From assembly GCA_002453165.1 (NCBI GenBank), contig DKGH01000116.1, positions 1 through 38,628 of the forward strand: a stretch of DNA of 38,628 nt, written 5' to 3'. This DNA comes from Verrucomicrobia bacterium UBA6775. Lineage in GTDB: Bacteria > Verrucomicrobiota > Verrucomicrobiia > Limisphaerales > UBA1096. The first letter of the stretch is position 1. The number at the start of each line of letters is the position of its first letter. Of the stretch, positions 7,238 to 15,592 are shown in pieces. The position numbers and the translations under genes were made by a program. Under the pieces are notes generated by a model. That model searched no databases and was not told the origin of the DNA. It was given only the letters and a program-made list of their open reading frames with translations.

Positions 7238-8797
7238 TTACTCGGCCAACACCGGGTATTTGGCCAGCAGGCGCTTGTCGAATGTCTTGGGGTGACCCTC
7301 GTTGGCCTGATTGGGGCCGGGTGTGGTGCGGCCGTTTTTGATCGCCTTGGCCATAGTGTCAACCAACTCGACCACCAATTTCGGGTGCTTGGCCTGCAGA
7401 TTGTTTTTCTCCGCAGGATCGCTTTCCAGATCGTGCAGTTGAACCAGTGGCAGTTCCGGATTTTTTTTGGCGTTGTTTGGGCGGGGAGCGCTCCAGCCGC
7501 CGGAACCGGGGCAGAGGGTGAGTTTCCATTTGCCACGCCGGATGGCGAACGAGCCGTTGATGGAGTGGTGGATGGTGAACGGCCGCGCCCGGGCATCCGC
7601 TTGGCCAAGCAGCGCCGGCAGAAACGAGAACGAATCCTCGGCGGCGTTGTCCGGAAGTTTTTTGCGGTTGCCAATGATGTCGTCGAGCGTGGCGAACAGG
7701 TCGGTGGTGCAGATGGTCTGGGTGGAAACGGTGCCGGGCTTGACCTTGGCCGGCCAGCGGACGAGGAACGGCGTGCGGTGGCCGCCCTCGAATATGTCGG
7801 CCTTGTGACCGCGCCAATCGGCGTTGGGCTTGTGGCCCTGCTTGATGAGGCTCGGGATCTTGGCCTGAGGTGAGCAGCCGTTGTCAGCGGTGAATATGAT
7901 CATCGTGTTTTCCACCAGCTTGTTGCGGTCGAGCGCCTTGAGCACCTCTCCGACGACCCAGTCGGTCTCCATCAGGAAATCGCCGTATGAGCCAAGACCG
8001 GATTTACCCTGCCAACGCTTGGCCGGGACGATCGGCGTGTGCGGACTGGTGAGCGGCAGGTAGAGGAAAAACGGTTTGCCCTTGGCCTTGGCGCGGGCGT
8101 CGATGTACTGGCTGGCTTCGCGGGCGAAATCCCGCAGGCAGTCGATCGCCTCGAATTTTTCGCCGCTTGGCCCCGGTCGGTGGAACGCCTTGGTCACCGT
8201 GGCCCACTCGGTCGGCTTGTCGTTTTTCAAATAGACGTACGGATACATGTCGAGCGAAGCCGGGATGATGAACGACTCGTCGAAGCCGATCGCCAGCGGG
8301 CCGCCATCGACCTTTTTGCCGTAGTCAATCTGCCAGCCGTCGCCCTTGGTCGGGCCGGTTTTGGCCTGGCGCTTTTCGCCGTTGGGCAGCATCTGCCAGC
8401 CAAGGCCAAGGTGCCATTTGCCGACCACCGCAGTGTGGTAATGGTTTTGTTGCAGGAATTTCGCGACCGTCAATCTGTCTTCCGGGATCAGCGGCTCCGA
8501 CAGGCCCCAAAGCACACCGCTCTTGAGGTGTGTCCGCCAATTATAGCGGCCGGTGACAATGCCGTATCGGGTGGGCGTGCACACCGACGAGGTCGTGTGC
8601 GAGTCGGTGAACCGCATGCCCTCCCTGGCCAGGCGATCGCAGTGCGGCGTCGGCGCCTTGCCGCCCGCGTGGGAGAGGTCGCCGTAGCCGAGATCGTCGG
8701 CGAGTATGTAAATGACATTGGGCCGATCCAACGCTAGCGGCTTGGCCAAACCGGTCGCCAGGACAAGAATAGTGAGCATTGCTTTGCAAAAAGGCAT
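7238..8797 (-). CDS. Exported formylglycine-dependent sulfatase (S1 family), no. 2
   Basis: A 519-residue sulfatase. The ATG at 8797 was chosen because it gives a compact signal peptide (about 1-23) directly before DRPNVIYILADDLGYGD; an upstream in-frame start at 8827 would add ten residues. The maturation motif is C73-T-P-T-R77, followed by GIVTGRYNWR. TAVVGKWHLGLGW, SPHTPIVPAKRWQGKSGLGSYGDF (catalytic His region) and FTADNGCSPQA are further active-site segments. The acceptor is unknown; the same general type acts on sulfated polysaccharides. The gene heads a minus-strand group with ThuA and sulfatase 1, its promoter lying in the repeat-rich divergent region upstream. A perfect palindrome at 7599-7610 encodes LGQA, and a degenerate copy near 8741 falls in the signal peptide. 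Confidence 0.93.
   Translation of the reverse strand: MPFCKAMLTILVLATGLAKPLALDRPNVIYILADDLGYGDLSHAGGKAPTPHCDRLAREGMRFTDSHTTSSVCTPTRYGIVTGRYNWRTHLKSGVLWGLSEPLIPEDRLTVAKFLQQNHYHTAVVGKWHLGLGWQMLPNGEKRQAKTGPTKGDGWQIDYGKKVDGGPLAIGFDESFIIPASLDMYPYVYLKNDKPTEWATVTKAFHRPGPSGEKFEAIDCLRDFAREASQYIDARAKAKGKPFFLYLPLTSPHTPIVPAKRWQGKSGLGSYGDFLMETDWVVGEVLKALDRNKLVENTMIIFTADNGCSPQAKIPSLIKQGHKPNADWRGHKADIFEGGHRTPFLVRWPAKVKPGTVSTQTICTTDLFATLDDIIGNRKKLPDNAAEDSFSFLPALLGQADARARPFTIHHSINGSFAIRRGKWKLTLCPGSGGWSAPRPNNAKKNPELPLVQLHDLESDPAEKNNLQAKHPKLVVELVDTMAKAIKNGRTTPGPNQANEGHPKTFDKRLLAKYPVLAE
7599..7610. repeat. Iterated palindrome, 12-mer copy
   Basis: Perfect GCTTGGCCAAGC inside sulfatase 2, read as L-G-Q-A on the minus strand. 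Confidence 0.9.
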
Positions 8798-8859
8798 GCC
8801 CCTCTTTATCGCACCATCGCCGGCCAATCAATTCGAGATTGAGCAGCCAAGCGAGGTAG

Positions 8860-8880
8860 GGACGGCTGTCCCAGCCGTCC
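8860..8880. repeat. Short perfect inverted repeat
   Basis: GGACGGCTG (8860-8868) and CAGCCGTCC (8872-8880) form a 9-base-pair stem with a three-base loop. There is no following T run, so it is better regarded as a dispersed palindromic element than a terminator. Confidence 0.8.
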
Positions 8881-8911
8881 TCGGGTGGACATACGGATTC
8901 GGCGAATCATG

Positions 8912-8979
8912 GAGAGACACAGATTTCACGGATTTTCACAAATCAACTTTATCCTGAAAATCAGCGTTTATCTGCGTCC
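8912..8979. repeat. Dispersed intergenic repeat, CACAGATTT/ATCTGCGTCC type
   Basis: Contains CACAGATTTCACGGATTTTC and further on ATCAGCGTTTATCTGCGTCC. From general experience these phrases recur between genes in many environmental bacterial genomes; only one copy is present in this window, so the repeat status rests on that recollection. Confidence 0.5.
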
Positions 8980-9035
8980 TGTTTTATTAGTTTCTGGATT
9001 TTTCGCGGGAGCATACGCCGCCGTGCGCGGTTTTT

Positions 9036-9074
9036 AAACGCAGAGCACGCAGAGGCGCAGAGGACCGCAGAGGG
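9036..9074. repeat. Dispersed intergenic repeat, CGCAGAG type
   Basis: Four CGCAGAG words at irregular short spacing make a purine-rich strand. This resembles a widely scattered intergenic repeat in bacterial genomes. Single copy here. Confidence 0.55.
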
Positions 9075-9083
9075 TGCTTTTAA

Positions 9084-9133
9084 TTTTCGAAATTCGAATT
9101 TGTTTAGAATTTCGAATTTAGGGTTTCGGATTT
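9084..9133. repeat. TTCGAATTTGTTTAG-type intergenic repeat, copy 1
   Basis: AT-rich segment with TTCGAATTTGTTTAGAATTT and then a GGGTTTCGGATTT end. The same words recur, as an inverted pair, at 26815-26938, which supports a dispersed element. It ends 56 bases before the start codon of sulfatase 3. Confidence 0.7.
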
Positions 9134-9189
9134 AACTCGGAGAGTTGTCCACGATTGACGCCGTCGATTGTCTTCGGGATGCTCGCTGC

Positions 9190-10551
9190 GTGAAACGCCT
9201 CTTCCTGTTTCTAATTGCGCTTGGCCTGATACCGCTTGGCCAAGCGGCCAAGCCCAATGTGGTGATTCTCTTTACCGACGATCAGGGCACGATAGACGCC
9301 AACTGCTACGGCTCGACCGACCTGATCACCCCGAACATCGACAAGCTGGCGGAGACTGGTGTCCGGTTCACACAGGCTTACGCACATACAGTTTGTTGCC
9401 CGGCACGGGCGGCGTTGTTGACCGGGCGGCATCCGCAGCGGGGCGGGGTGGTGCATTGGACGCAGGGCGACATGAACTCTGCCAAGGGCATCAACATGGC
9501 GCTGGAGGAGGTGACGCTGGCCGAGGCACTGAAGCCGGCTGGCTACCGCACTGCCCTCTACGGCAAGTGGCACCTCGGCGCGCATCGGGACTACGGCCCG
9601 ACGAAGCAGGGCTTCGATGAATTCTTTGGCATCCGCGATGGGTTCATCGACAACTACAACCATTACTTTCTGCATGGCACCGGGTTCCACGATTTGTACG
9701 AGGGAACCACCCCGGTGAGGGCGCCCGGACTTTATTTTCCCGAATTGATGGTGAAGCGTGCACTGAAGTTTATCGACAGAAACAAGGAGCGTCCGTTTTT
9801 TCTCTACGTGCCGTTCAACATACCGCACTACCCGGAGCAGGCCCTTCGGCGACACGAGGCGTTGTACAAGGACATGAAGGATCCCGCGCGCCGATCGTAC
9901 GGCGCCATCATGACCACCACCGATTATTACATTGGGCAGGTGATCGATCGGTTGGAGAAAAACGGGCTGCGCGAAAACACGATTGTCATTTTCATGAGCG
10001 ACAACGGGCACTCGGAGGAAACCGGCAATCGTATTCGCGTGGACAAACACAAAAGCGGTTATCCGAAGGATCATTTTTACGGCGCGAGCGGCGGCGGAGC
10101 CACCGGCAAATGGATCGGGCAAAAGGGTACGTTCCTCGAGGGCGGCATTCGGGTGCCGGCGATCATCAGCTACCCGGCCAAGCTGCCAAAGGGAGAGATG
10201 CGAGGGCAGGTGATCACGGCGATGGATTGGTTTCCCACCGTGCTGGATTTGTGCGGGGTGAATCAACCGGCAGATGCCCCCAAGTTGGACGGGCACAATC
10301 TTCGACCCATCATTGAGTCGCCCGATGCGAAGTCGAGTTACCAGACGCTGCACTTCGCGTGGGGTAACAAATGGGCCGTACGCGAGGGTGACTGGAAACT
10401 GATCGGGAACACCCGAAACCTAAGCGTGACCTTGCACAACCTTGCGGACGCCAAGCCGGAGGTGACGAATCACGCGAAGGACCGGCCCGGGGTTGTCGTC
10501 CGGTTGCGGACGCTCCACGATGAGTGGGTGAAGGACGCTGCGCAAAAATAG
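9190..10551 (+). CDS. Exported formylglycine-dependent sulfatase (S1 family), no. 3
   Basis: A 453-residue sulfatase. The GTG at 9190 gives a short classical signal peptide (VKRLFLFLIALGLIPLGQAA, then KPNVVILFTDDQG); a TTG at 9145, preceded by CGGAGAG, would add 15 residues and cannot be excluded. The maturation motif is C69-C70-P-A-R73, unusual in having a second cysteine at the variable position. ALYGKWHLGAHRDYGP, IPHYPEQALRR and FMSDNGHSEETGNR are active-site segments, the last resembling arylsulfatase-A-like enzymes. A 16-base iterated palindrome at 9232-9247 falls in the signal peptide. The stop codon TAG ends at 10551, which is the first base of another 16-base palindrome, and a DUF1549/DUF1553 gene follows 42 bases later. 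Confidence 0.92.
   Translation: MKRLFLFLIALGLIPLGQAAKPNVVILFTDDQGTIDANCYGSTDLITPNIDKLAETGVRFTQAYAHTVCCPARAALLTGRHPQRGGVVHWTQGDMNSAKGINMALEEVTLAEALKPAGYRTALYGKWHLGAHRDYGPTKQGFDEFFGIRDGFIDNYNHYFLHGTGFHDLYEGTTPVRAPGLYFPELMVKRALKFIDRNKERPFFLYVPFNIPHYPEQALRRHEALYKDMKDPARRSYGAIMTTTDYYIGQVIDRLEKNGLRENTIVIFMSDNGHSEETGNRIRVDKHKSGYPKDHFYGASGGGATGKWIGQKGTFLEGGIRVPAIISYPAKLPKGEMRGQVITAMDWFPTVLDLCGVNQPADAPKLDGHNLRPIIESPDAKSSYQTLHFAWGNKWAVREGDWKLIGNTRNLSVTLHNLADAKPEVTNHAKDRPGVVVRLRTLHDEWVKDAAQK
9232..9247. repeat. Iterated palindrome, 16-mer copy
   Basis: Perfect CCGCTTGGCCAAGCGG encoding L-G-Q-A near the cleavage region of the sulfatase 3 signal peptide. A half copy (GCGCTTGGCC) lies just upstream and GGCCAAGC just downstream, so the area is a small cluster. 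Confidence 0.9.
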
Positions 10552-10566
10552 CGCTTGGCCAAGCGC
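10551..10566. repeat. Iterated palindrome, 16-mer copy at a gene junction
   Basis: Perfect GCGCTTGGCCAAGCGC whose first base is the last base of the sulfatase 3 stop codon. It occupies the leader of the following DUF1549/DUF1553 gene. No T run follows. Confidence 0.9.
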
Positions 10567-10593
10567 GGCTGGGGTTGGAGGATGCGCCTCTGC

Positions 10594-12390
10594 ATGAAAT
10601 CGTTTATTCTGCTGTCGATGACGCTGGCCTGCCTTGCGCAGGGCGTTACGTCGTGGGCAGTGGAGATGCCGGCCAAGTGGGCCTTTGAGCCGCTCCGCGA
10701 AGTGGCAGTGCCAGTCGGGGAGGGGCATCTCATTGATGGTTTCGTCCGTCAGCGCTTGGCCAAGGCTGGCCTGGTTCAAAACGGAACGGCCACTCCCGGA
10801 GCGCTGGTTCGGCGAGTGCATTTCAATCTCATTGGCCTGCCTCCTGAGCCGGAGGTGATCCGGTCGTTCGAGCAAAATCCAACCGGGGAGGCATACCTCA
10901 AGTTGGTGGACGAACTGCTGGCCTCACCGCTGTACGGCGAACGCTGGGCGCGGCATTGGCTGGATGTTGCGCGGTACGGCGAGAGCAACGGCTTTGAGTA
11001 CAACGAGCCAAGGCGAAACGCCTGGCCGTATCGGGACTGGGTGATCGATGCCTTCAATGCCGACATGCCGTACGACGAGTTTGCGCGGATGCAGTTGGTG
11101 GGCGACGTGCTCCGGCCGGGGGCGGAAGGTGCGGCGGCGGTTGGCTTCCTCGTTGCGGGAATGCACAACACCGTGCTGCCGGCAAACTTCGTGCTCAAGC
11201 AGCAGGCGCGCGCGGATGAGCTGGGCGAGATGATGGGCGTGGTGGGTCAGTCGTTTCTCGGACTGACGATCCAGTGCGCGCGTTGCCACGATCACAAGGT
11301 CGATCCGATCTCGACGGAGGAATACTATTCATTCGCGGCAGCCTTCACCGGCGTGCGCCATGGCGAGCGAAACATCAACGGAGCCAATCCCAAAAAGATG
11401 TTTACGGCGAAGGCCGGCAAACCGGCGGTCATGCGGGTGCATCTGCGGGGCAATGCTGGCACGCTGGGAGACGAGGTGCCGCCCGGTGCGGTGTCGGCTG
11501 TGCGCGGCATACGGCCCGATCTCAAGCTGACCTCCGCCACCCCGGATGCCGAGCGGCGCCGCGCGATGGCCGGCTGGATCACGCACCGCGACAATCCGCT
11601 ATTCAACCGGGTCATCGTCAACCGGGTTTGGCATTGGCATTTCGGGCGTGGACTGGTGAGCACGCCAAGCGATTTTGGAGCAACCGGAACCCGTCCTAGC
11701 CACCCCGAGTTGCTCGACTGGCTGGCCGGGTGGTTTCGCGACAACGGCTATCAACTGAAGGCACTGCACCGCCTAATTATGACATCGGAAACCTACCGGC
11801 AGTCGGCCCGCGCGAACACGGCTGCGTTGCAGGTGGACCGTGACAATCTGCTGCTGTGGCGATTCAGTCCGCGCCGCGTGGAGGGGGAGGTTTTGCGCGA
11901 CTCATTGTTGTACGTGTCCAATGCGCTCAATACGAGGCAGGGTGGTCCAGGGTTTGAGGACGTGAAGGAGATTCATTTCAATGCCGGCCGCTACTATCAC
12001 CCGATCGTCCGCGAGGGGCCGGAGTTCGATCGGCGGACCGTCTATCGGTTTTCGCCTCGCGGCGGGCGCGACTCGTTGCTGGACGGGTTTGACTGCCCCG
12101 ATCCCTCGACCACCACGCCTGCCCGCGCAGTGACCACCACGCCGTTGCAGGCTCTAAGTCTTCGTAATAGCCCGTTCGTTTGGCGCTTGGCCAAGCGCTT
12201 GGCCAAGCGGGTGGAGCGGGAGGCTGGCAAAAACACGACGGCTCAGGTCGAACGAGCCTGGCTGCTGTGCCTTGGCCGTTCGCCCGATGCAAACGAGGCA
12301 CGTGCGGCTGTCGAGTTAGTATGGGAACATGGATTGCCTGCGCTTGGCCGGGTGTTGTTCAACAGCGGGGAATTTGTCTTCATCGAATGA
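10594..12390 (+). CDS. DUF1549/DUF1553 protein without N-terminal cytochrome domain
   Basis: A 598-residue exported protein of unknown biochemical role, of the kind abundant in planctomycetes and verrucomicrobia. The signal peptide is about 1-23 (MKSFILLSMTLACLAQG). DUF1549 follows at about 40-260 with NLIGLPPEPE, SPLYGERWARHWLDVARYGE and the haem-type motif C228-A-R-C231-H232 in a CHDHKVDP context. DUF1553 covers about 330-580 with NRVWHWHFGRGLVSTPSDFG, HPELLDWLAGWF and ending LFNSGEFVFIE. Unlike the 948-residue paralogue in this window, it lacks the N-terminal planctomycete cytochrome domain and has a short central linker. The ATG at 10594 fits the signal peptide and follows GGAGG at 10577-10581; an ATG at 10582 adds four residues. 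It overlaps the DUF1501 start by ATGA. Confidence 0.88.
   Translation: MKSFILLSMTLACLAQGVTSWAVEMPAKWAFEPLREVAVPVGEGHLIDGFVRQRLAKAGLVQNGTATPGALVRRVHFNLIGLPPEPEVIRSFEQNPTGEAYLKLVDELLASPLYGERWARHWLDVARYGESNGFEYNEPRRNAWPYRDWVIDAFNADMPYDEFARMQLVGDVLRPGAEGAAAVGFLVAGMHNTVLPANFVLKQQARADELGEMMGVVGQSFLGLTIQCARCHDHKVDPISTEEYYSFAAAFTGVRHGERNINGANPKKMFTAKAGKPAVMRVHLRGNAGTLGDEVPPGAVSAVRGIRPDLKLTSATPDAERRRAMAGWITHRDNPLFNRVIVNRVWHWHFGRGLVSTPSDFGATGTRPSHPELLDWLAGWFRDNGYQLKALHRLIMTSETYRQSARANTAALQVDRDNLLLWRFSPRRVEGEVLRDSLLYVSNALNTRQGGPGFEDVKEIHFNAGRYYHPIVREGPEFDRRTVYRFSPRGGRDSLLDGFDCPDPSTTTPARAVTTTPLQALSLRNSPFVWRLAKRLAKRVEREAGKNTTAQVERAWLLCLGRSPDANEARAAVELVWEHGLPALGRVLFNSGEFVFIE
12183..12209. repeat. Two overlapping iterated palindromes in tandem
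   Basis: A 16-mer (12183-12198, GCGCTTGGCCAAGCGC) and a 14-mer (12196-12209) share their CG ends, giving a 12-base period. Both are coding and produce the repeated peptide RLAKRLAKR in the DUF1553 domain. Confidence 0.9.
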
Positions 12391-13829
12391 ACGCGGTCAG
12401 ACACAACCAAGCGCAAAAATGGCGGGATGGGCCTGCTGCTCCGCTCAAGCTCAGCCGTCGCCGTTTTTTCAACTGGGCAGTGCAGGGGCTGGGAGCGACC
12501 GCGATGACGACCCTGCTCGGGGCGCAGCCGCATCGCGTCCCGCGGGCTAGGCGTGGCATCAACATTTGTCTCGTGGGCGGTCTGAGCCAGATCGATTCGT
12601 TTGACTACAAGCCGGACTTGGCCAGGCACCACGGCCAGTCGCCGAGCGTCAAAAACATCGACCCGTTTTTCGGCAAGATCGGTCGTATCCGGAAAAACGA
12701 CTGGGCGTTCCGGCAGCACGGACAGAGCGGCCTATGGGTTTCCGAACTATTTCCACATCTAGCCAGTGTCGCCGACGAGTTGACGGTCATCCGGTCGATG
12801 TACGCGGACACTGGAAACCACACGCCGGCCTTGTTTTTGCACAACAGCGGTTTTCCGGTGAACGGATTCCCGTCGCTTGGCAGTTGGCTGAGTTACGGGC
12901 TGGGCACGGTTACCGAGTCGCTGCCGGCGTTTGTTGTGCTGCCGGATCGCCGCGGCGCACCAAGCGGCGGGGCGTCGAGTTGGACCAGCGGTTTTTTGCC
13001 GGCGACACATCAGGGCGTGGCATTCGAGGGTGGCGCACAACCGGTTCGGGATTTGTTTCCGCCGGGGCAGTCAGGCGATGCGGCGGTGACTGCGGGGGCG
13101 GAGTTGCTTGGCTTGATCAACGGCAAACAGCTTGCTCGTCTGGGCGGCGCGGAGGACATGCTGAGTGCCCGGATGCGCAGCTACGAATTGGCGGCGCGGA
13201 TGCAGTTGTCCGTGCCGGACGCCGCAGACATCTCGAGTGAACCGGAATCCATCACCCGCCTTTATGGGCTTGGGGGCAAAATAACCGGGGACTTCGCCCA
13301 CAACTGCATCCTTGCACGGCGGTTGCTCGAGCGTGGCGTACGGTTTGTGCAGCTTTACTCCGGCGGACCGCTTGGCGGCAACCCGCGGACGAGTTGGGAT
13401 GGTCACGAAAAAATGGTGCCAAACCACACGCGCGAGGCTGCCCGGATCGATCAACCAGTCGCCGCGTTGCTGAAGGATTTGAAACAGCGTGGCATGCTGG
13501 AGGATACGCTCTTGACGTTCACCACTGAGTTTGGTCGCACGCCATTCACCCAAAGCCCGGCCAACACGCTCGGGGACGGGCGCGATCATAATCACCCCGG
13601 GTTCACCGTGTGGATGGCCGGCGGCGGCGTCCGTGCCGGGACGGCCTATGGTGCCACCGACGAGATCGGCTATCGTGCCGTGGAAAACCGGGTGAGCTGG
13701 CACGACTTTCACGCGACGGTGCTTCACCTGTTCGGCCTCGATCATGAACAGCTCAGTTTTTACCATAACGGCATCCAGCGCCGCCTGACCAATGTGCACG
13801 GTCACGTGCTCCACGATGTACTGGGGTGA
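12387..13829 (+). CDS. DUF1501 protein with probable Tat signal
   Basis: A 480-residue exported protein of the DUF1501 family, related in fold to the alkaline phosphatase/sulfatase superfamily but of unknown activity. A twin-arginine segment SRRRFFNWAVQGLGATAMTT suggests folded export. Family blocks are CLVGGLSQIDSFDYKPDL, SMYADTGNHTPALFLHNSG, GVRFVQLYSGG with SWDGHEKM, and TTEFGRTPFTQSP followed by GDGRDHNHPGFTVWMAGGGV, containing His/Asp residues likely to bind metal. The start ATG overlaps the stop of the DUF1549/DUF1553 gene (ATGA), and its own stop overlaps the next start (GTGA), so translation of all three genes is probably coupled. Such pairs are almost always adjacent in this bacterial group. 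Confidence 0.9.
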   Translation: MNAVRHNQAQKWRDGPAAPLKLSRRRFFNWAVQGLGATAMTTLLGAQPHRVPRARRGINICLVGGLSQIDSFDYKPDLARHHGQSPSVKNIDPFFGKIGRIRKNDWAFRQHGQSGLWVSELFPHLASVADELTVIRSMYADTGNHTPALFLHNSGFPVNGFPSLGSWLSYGLGTVTESLPAFVVLPDRRGAPSGGASSWTSGFLPATHQGVAFEGGAQPVRDLFPPGQSGDAAVTAGAELLGLINGKQLARLGGAEDMLSARMRSYELAARMQLSVPDAADISSEPESITRLYGLGGKITGDFAHNCILARRLLERGVRFVQLYSGGPLGGNPRTSWDGHEKMVPNHTREAARIDQPVAALLKDLKQRGMLEDTLLTFTTEFGRTPFTQSPANTLGDGRDHNHPGFTVWMAGGGVRAGTAYGATDEIGYRAVENRVSWHDFHATVLHLFGLDHEQLSFYHNGIQRRLTNVHGHVLHDVLG

Positions 13830-14536
13830 GGGTTCATATTTTACAACACGTGCCGTTTGAAGGCATTGGGTGTATGGGTTCGTGGTTTGACTCCCGTGAT
13901 GCGGAGTTGGATTACACCCGGTTTTACGAGTCAGCCGAATTGCCGGATGTCCGTGGCATCGGCCTGGTGATCATCATGGGCGGTCCGATGAATGTGCAGG
14001 ACGAGACGACGCATCCATGGCTGGTCGCCGAAAAGAAGTTTGTGCGGGAGGCCATCGATCAAGGGGTGGCTGTGCTGGGGGTTTGTCTCGGGGCGCAACT
14101 CATCGCTGACGTGATGGGCGCTCGTATTTTTCCAAACGAATTCAAGGAGGTGGGCTGGTTGCCAATTGAGGCGGTCGATGGGGGTGAGGACTCGTTCGCG
14201 TTTCCGGAGAGGATGATGGCGTTTCATTGGCACGGGGATACGTTTGATTTACCCGACGGAGCGTCACGCTTGGCTAGGAGCGAGGGGTGTGAGAATCAGG
14301 CATTTCAACTCGGCAAAAATGTCATTGGACTCCAGTTTCACCTAGAAACTACAATGGAGACGACTGAGTTAATGATTGAAAATTGCCATGACGATTTTGC
14401 TAATGGGCGATATGTCCAGAGCGTGGATGCCATGCGCAAGGCAACTGCAGTTAATGCAAATTTTGCAAATCGTCTAGTCTTTGCGATGCTAGACTTTTTG
14501 TCGATCAAACTTGGCCAAGAATCAGATGTTAGTTAA
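13826..14536 (+). CDS. Class I glutamine amidotransferase (GMP-synthase-like)
   Basis: A 236-residue cytoplasmic protein with the class I amidotransferase fold, which splits glutamine to supply ammonia or acts on gamma-glutamyl compounds. The nucleophile elbow is GVC87LGAQL and the catalytic pair is H172/E174 in LQFHLETT; GGPMNVQDE and AFHWHGDTFDLP are also characteristic. The GTG start overlaps the DUF1501 stop (GTGA). An unusual feature is base composition: the 5' three quarters are GC-rich like the genes before it, while from about 14300 the sequence turns AT-rich (38% GC in 14341-14400) and merges with the following AT-rich island. CTTGGCCAAG, a 10-base core of the iterated palindrome, occurs at 14510-14519. 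The link to the DUF1501 pair is not understood. Confidence 0.87.
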   Translation: MRVHILQHVPFEGIGCMGSWFDSRDAELDYTRFYESAELPDVRGIGLVIIMGGPMNVQDETTHPWLVAEKKFVREAIDQGVAVLGVCLGAQLIADVMGARIFPNEFKEVGWLPIEAVDGGEDSFAFPERMMAFHWHGDTFDLPDGASRLARSEGCENQAFQLGKNVIGLQFHLETTMETTELMIENCHDDFANGRYVQSVDAMRKATAVNANFANRLVFAMLDFLSIKLGQESDVS

Positions 14537-14592
14537 AGTTTTCGGGAACTAAAAATTTTAATTATTATATAAAAACAAAAAATATTAAATCA

Positions 14593-15591
14593 ATGACCGT
14601 TCACAAAAATCTAAGGAACCTATGTGTGATTTTAGTAATCATTATATTTTCAGATACAATTTTGGCAAAAAGCAAAATTGTTGGAGATCTAAAGATTGAA
14701 AATGATACTGTCAATTTTGGTAAAGTTTTAGTCGGTACATCTGTACCAATAAGTTTTGATCTGACAAATATAGGGAATACAAGTATACCAATTAAAGTTG
14801 TACCGTCTTGTGAATCGTGCACAAAAATTTTGGAATCCACTTTCATAATAGAAGTAGGAAAAACTTCAAAATTAAATGTAAAGCTTGAAACATTCGAATT
14901 GACTGGTCCTTCAGAGAGAACACTGTCTCTATATGTGGGGAATACAATGAAAAGGATAATTCTTCGTATGAAAGGAGAGGTTTTTTCACCGATAAAAATA
15001 GATCCTAGCTATATTTATTTTCCTAAATCAAAAAATAAAGATTTATCGCAAACATTATCCGTCTTCATACAAAATGAATCTAATATGGATTTACTTCTCG
15101 ACGGAGTTTTTAGTGAAAATAAAATATTCAGCCCAAAATTGGTTAGAATTAATGATAAATATGAGCTTCTTGTAAAAACAGTACCTCCATTAAATTATGG
15201 GAAAAATGAAGGTTATATTTCTTTTAAAACAAACTACCCGAAACTTCCGGTTTATAAAATTAAAGCTGTTTCTAATATACAACCACCAATTTATTTCACG
15301 CCATCCAGGATTTATTTAAAGAAAGGAATACAGTCTAAACCGGTGAGGAAATATTTTAAATTATCATTTGAAAATCTCCAAAAGCCAATTAATATTCTAA
15401 ATACTGAATTATCCGCAAAAGGGCTAATATTGGAAAAACTTGAAAAAACAAATAAATATATTAGTTATTCAATATATTTACCCGAAGGTTACAAAGTCAG
15501 TAATTCCTATGAAGAGCAACTAAAAATTACAACGAACTTACCGGAATTCAACAATGTTGTTTTAGAAATAAAAGGACTGGACGGTTTTTGA
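14593..15591 (+). CDS. Exported DUF1573-domain protein
   Basis: A 332-residue secreted or periplasmic protein in the AT-rich island. A signal peptide covers about 1-25. The first domain (about 30-130) matches DUF1573, an immunoglobulin-like fold, through VNFGKVLVGTSVPISFDLTN and PSC73ESC76TKIL, where the family usually has SCGC. Further beta-rich segments resembling the same fold follow to about 225, and the remainder is unassigned. DUF1573 proteins have no established activity; they are thought to be structural or surface-associated. The next gene starts one base after this stop, so they form an operon. The 56 bases upstream are AT-rich and hold no recognisable ribosome-binding site. Confidence 0.78.
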   Translation: MTVHKNLRNLCVILVIIIFSDTILAKSKIVGDLKIENDTVNFGKVLVGTSVPISFDLTNIGNTSIPIKVVPSCESCTKILESTFIIEVGKTSKLNVKLETFELTGPSERTLSLYVGNTMKRIILRMKGEVFSPIKIDPSYIYFPKSKNKDLSQTLSVFIQNESNMDLLLDGVFSENKIFSPKLVRINDKYELLVKTVPPLNYGKNEGYISFKTNYPKLPVYKIKAVSNIQPPIYFTPSRIYLKKGIQSKPVRKYFKLSFENLQKPINILNTELSAKGLILEKLEKTNKYISYSIYLPEGYKVSNSYEEQLKITTNLPEFNNVVLEIKGLDGF

Positions 15592-15592
15592 C

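Larger units (their letters stand above)
8798..9189. other. Divergent intergenic region built largely of dispersed repeats
   Basis: This 392-base stretch separates the divergent sulfatases 2 and 3 and must carry promoters for both, although no convincing -35/-10 pair could be picked out. No gene was found in it. Four repeat-like elements follow each other: a perfect short hairpin (8860-8880), a CACAGATTTCACGGATTT-type segment (8912-8979), a CGCAGAG-type segment (9036-9074) and a TTCGAATTTGTTTAG-type segment (9084-9133). Confidence 0.75.

Noticed and set aside
9211..10353. Long minus-strand open frame opposite sulfatase 3
   Set aside because: The plus strand carries clear sulfatase motifs; the opposite frame has no recognisable features.
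12183..12209. Tandem palindromes considered as a CRISPR or direct-repeat array
   Set aside because: Only two overlapping units with no spacers, lying within a coding sequence.
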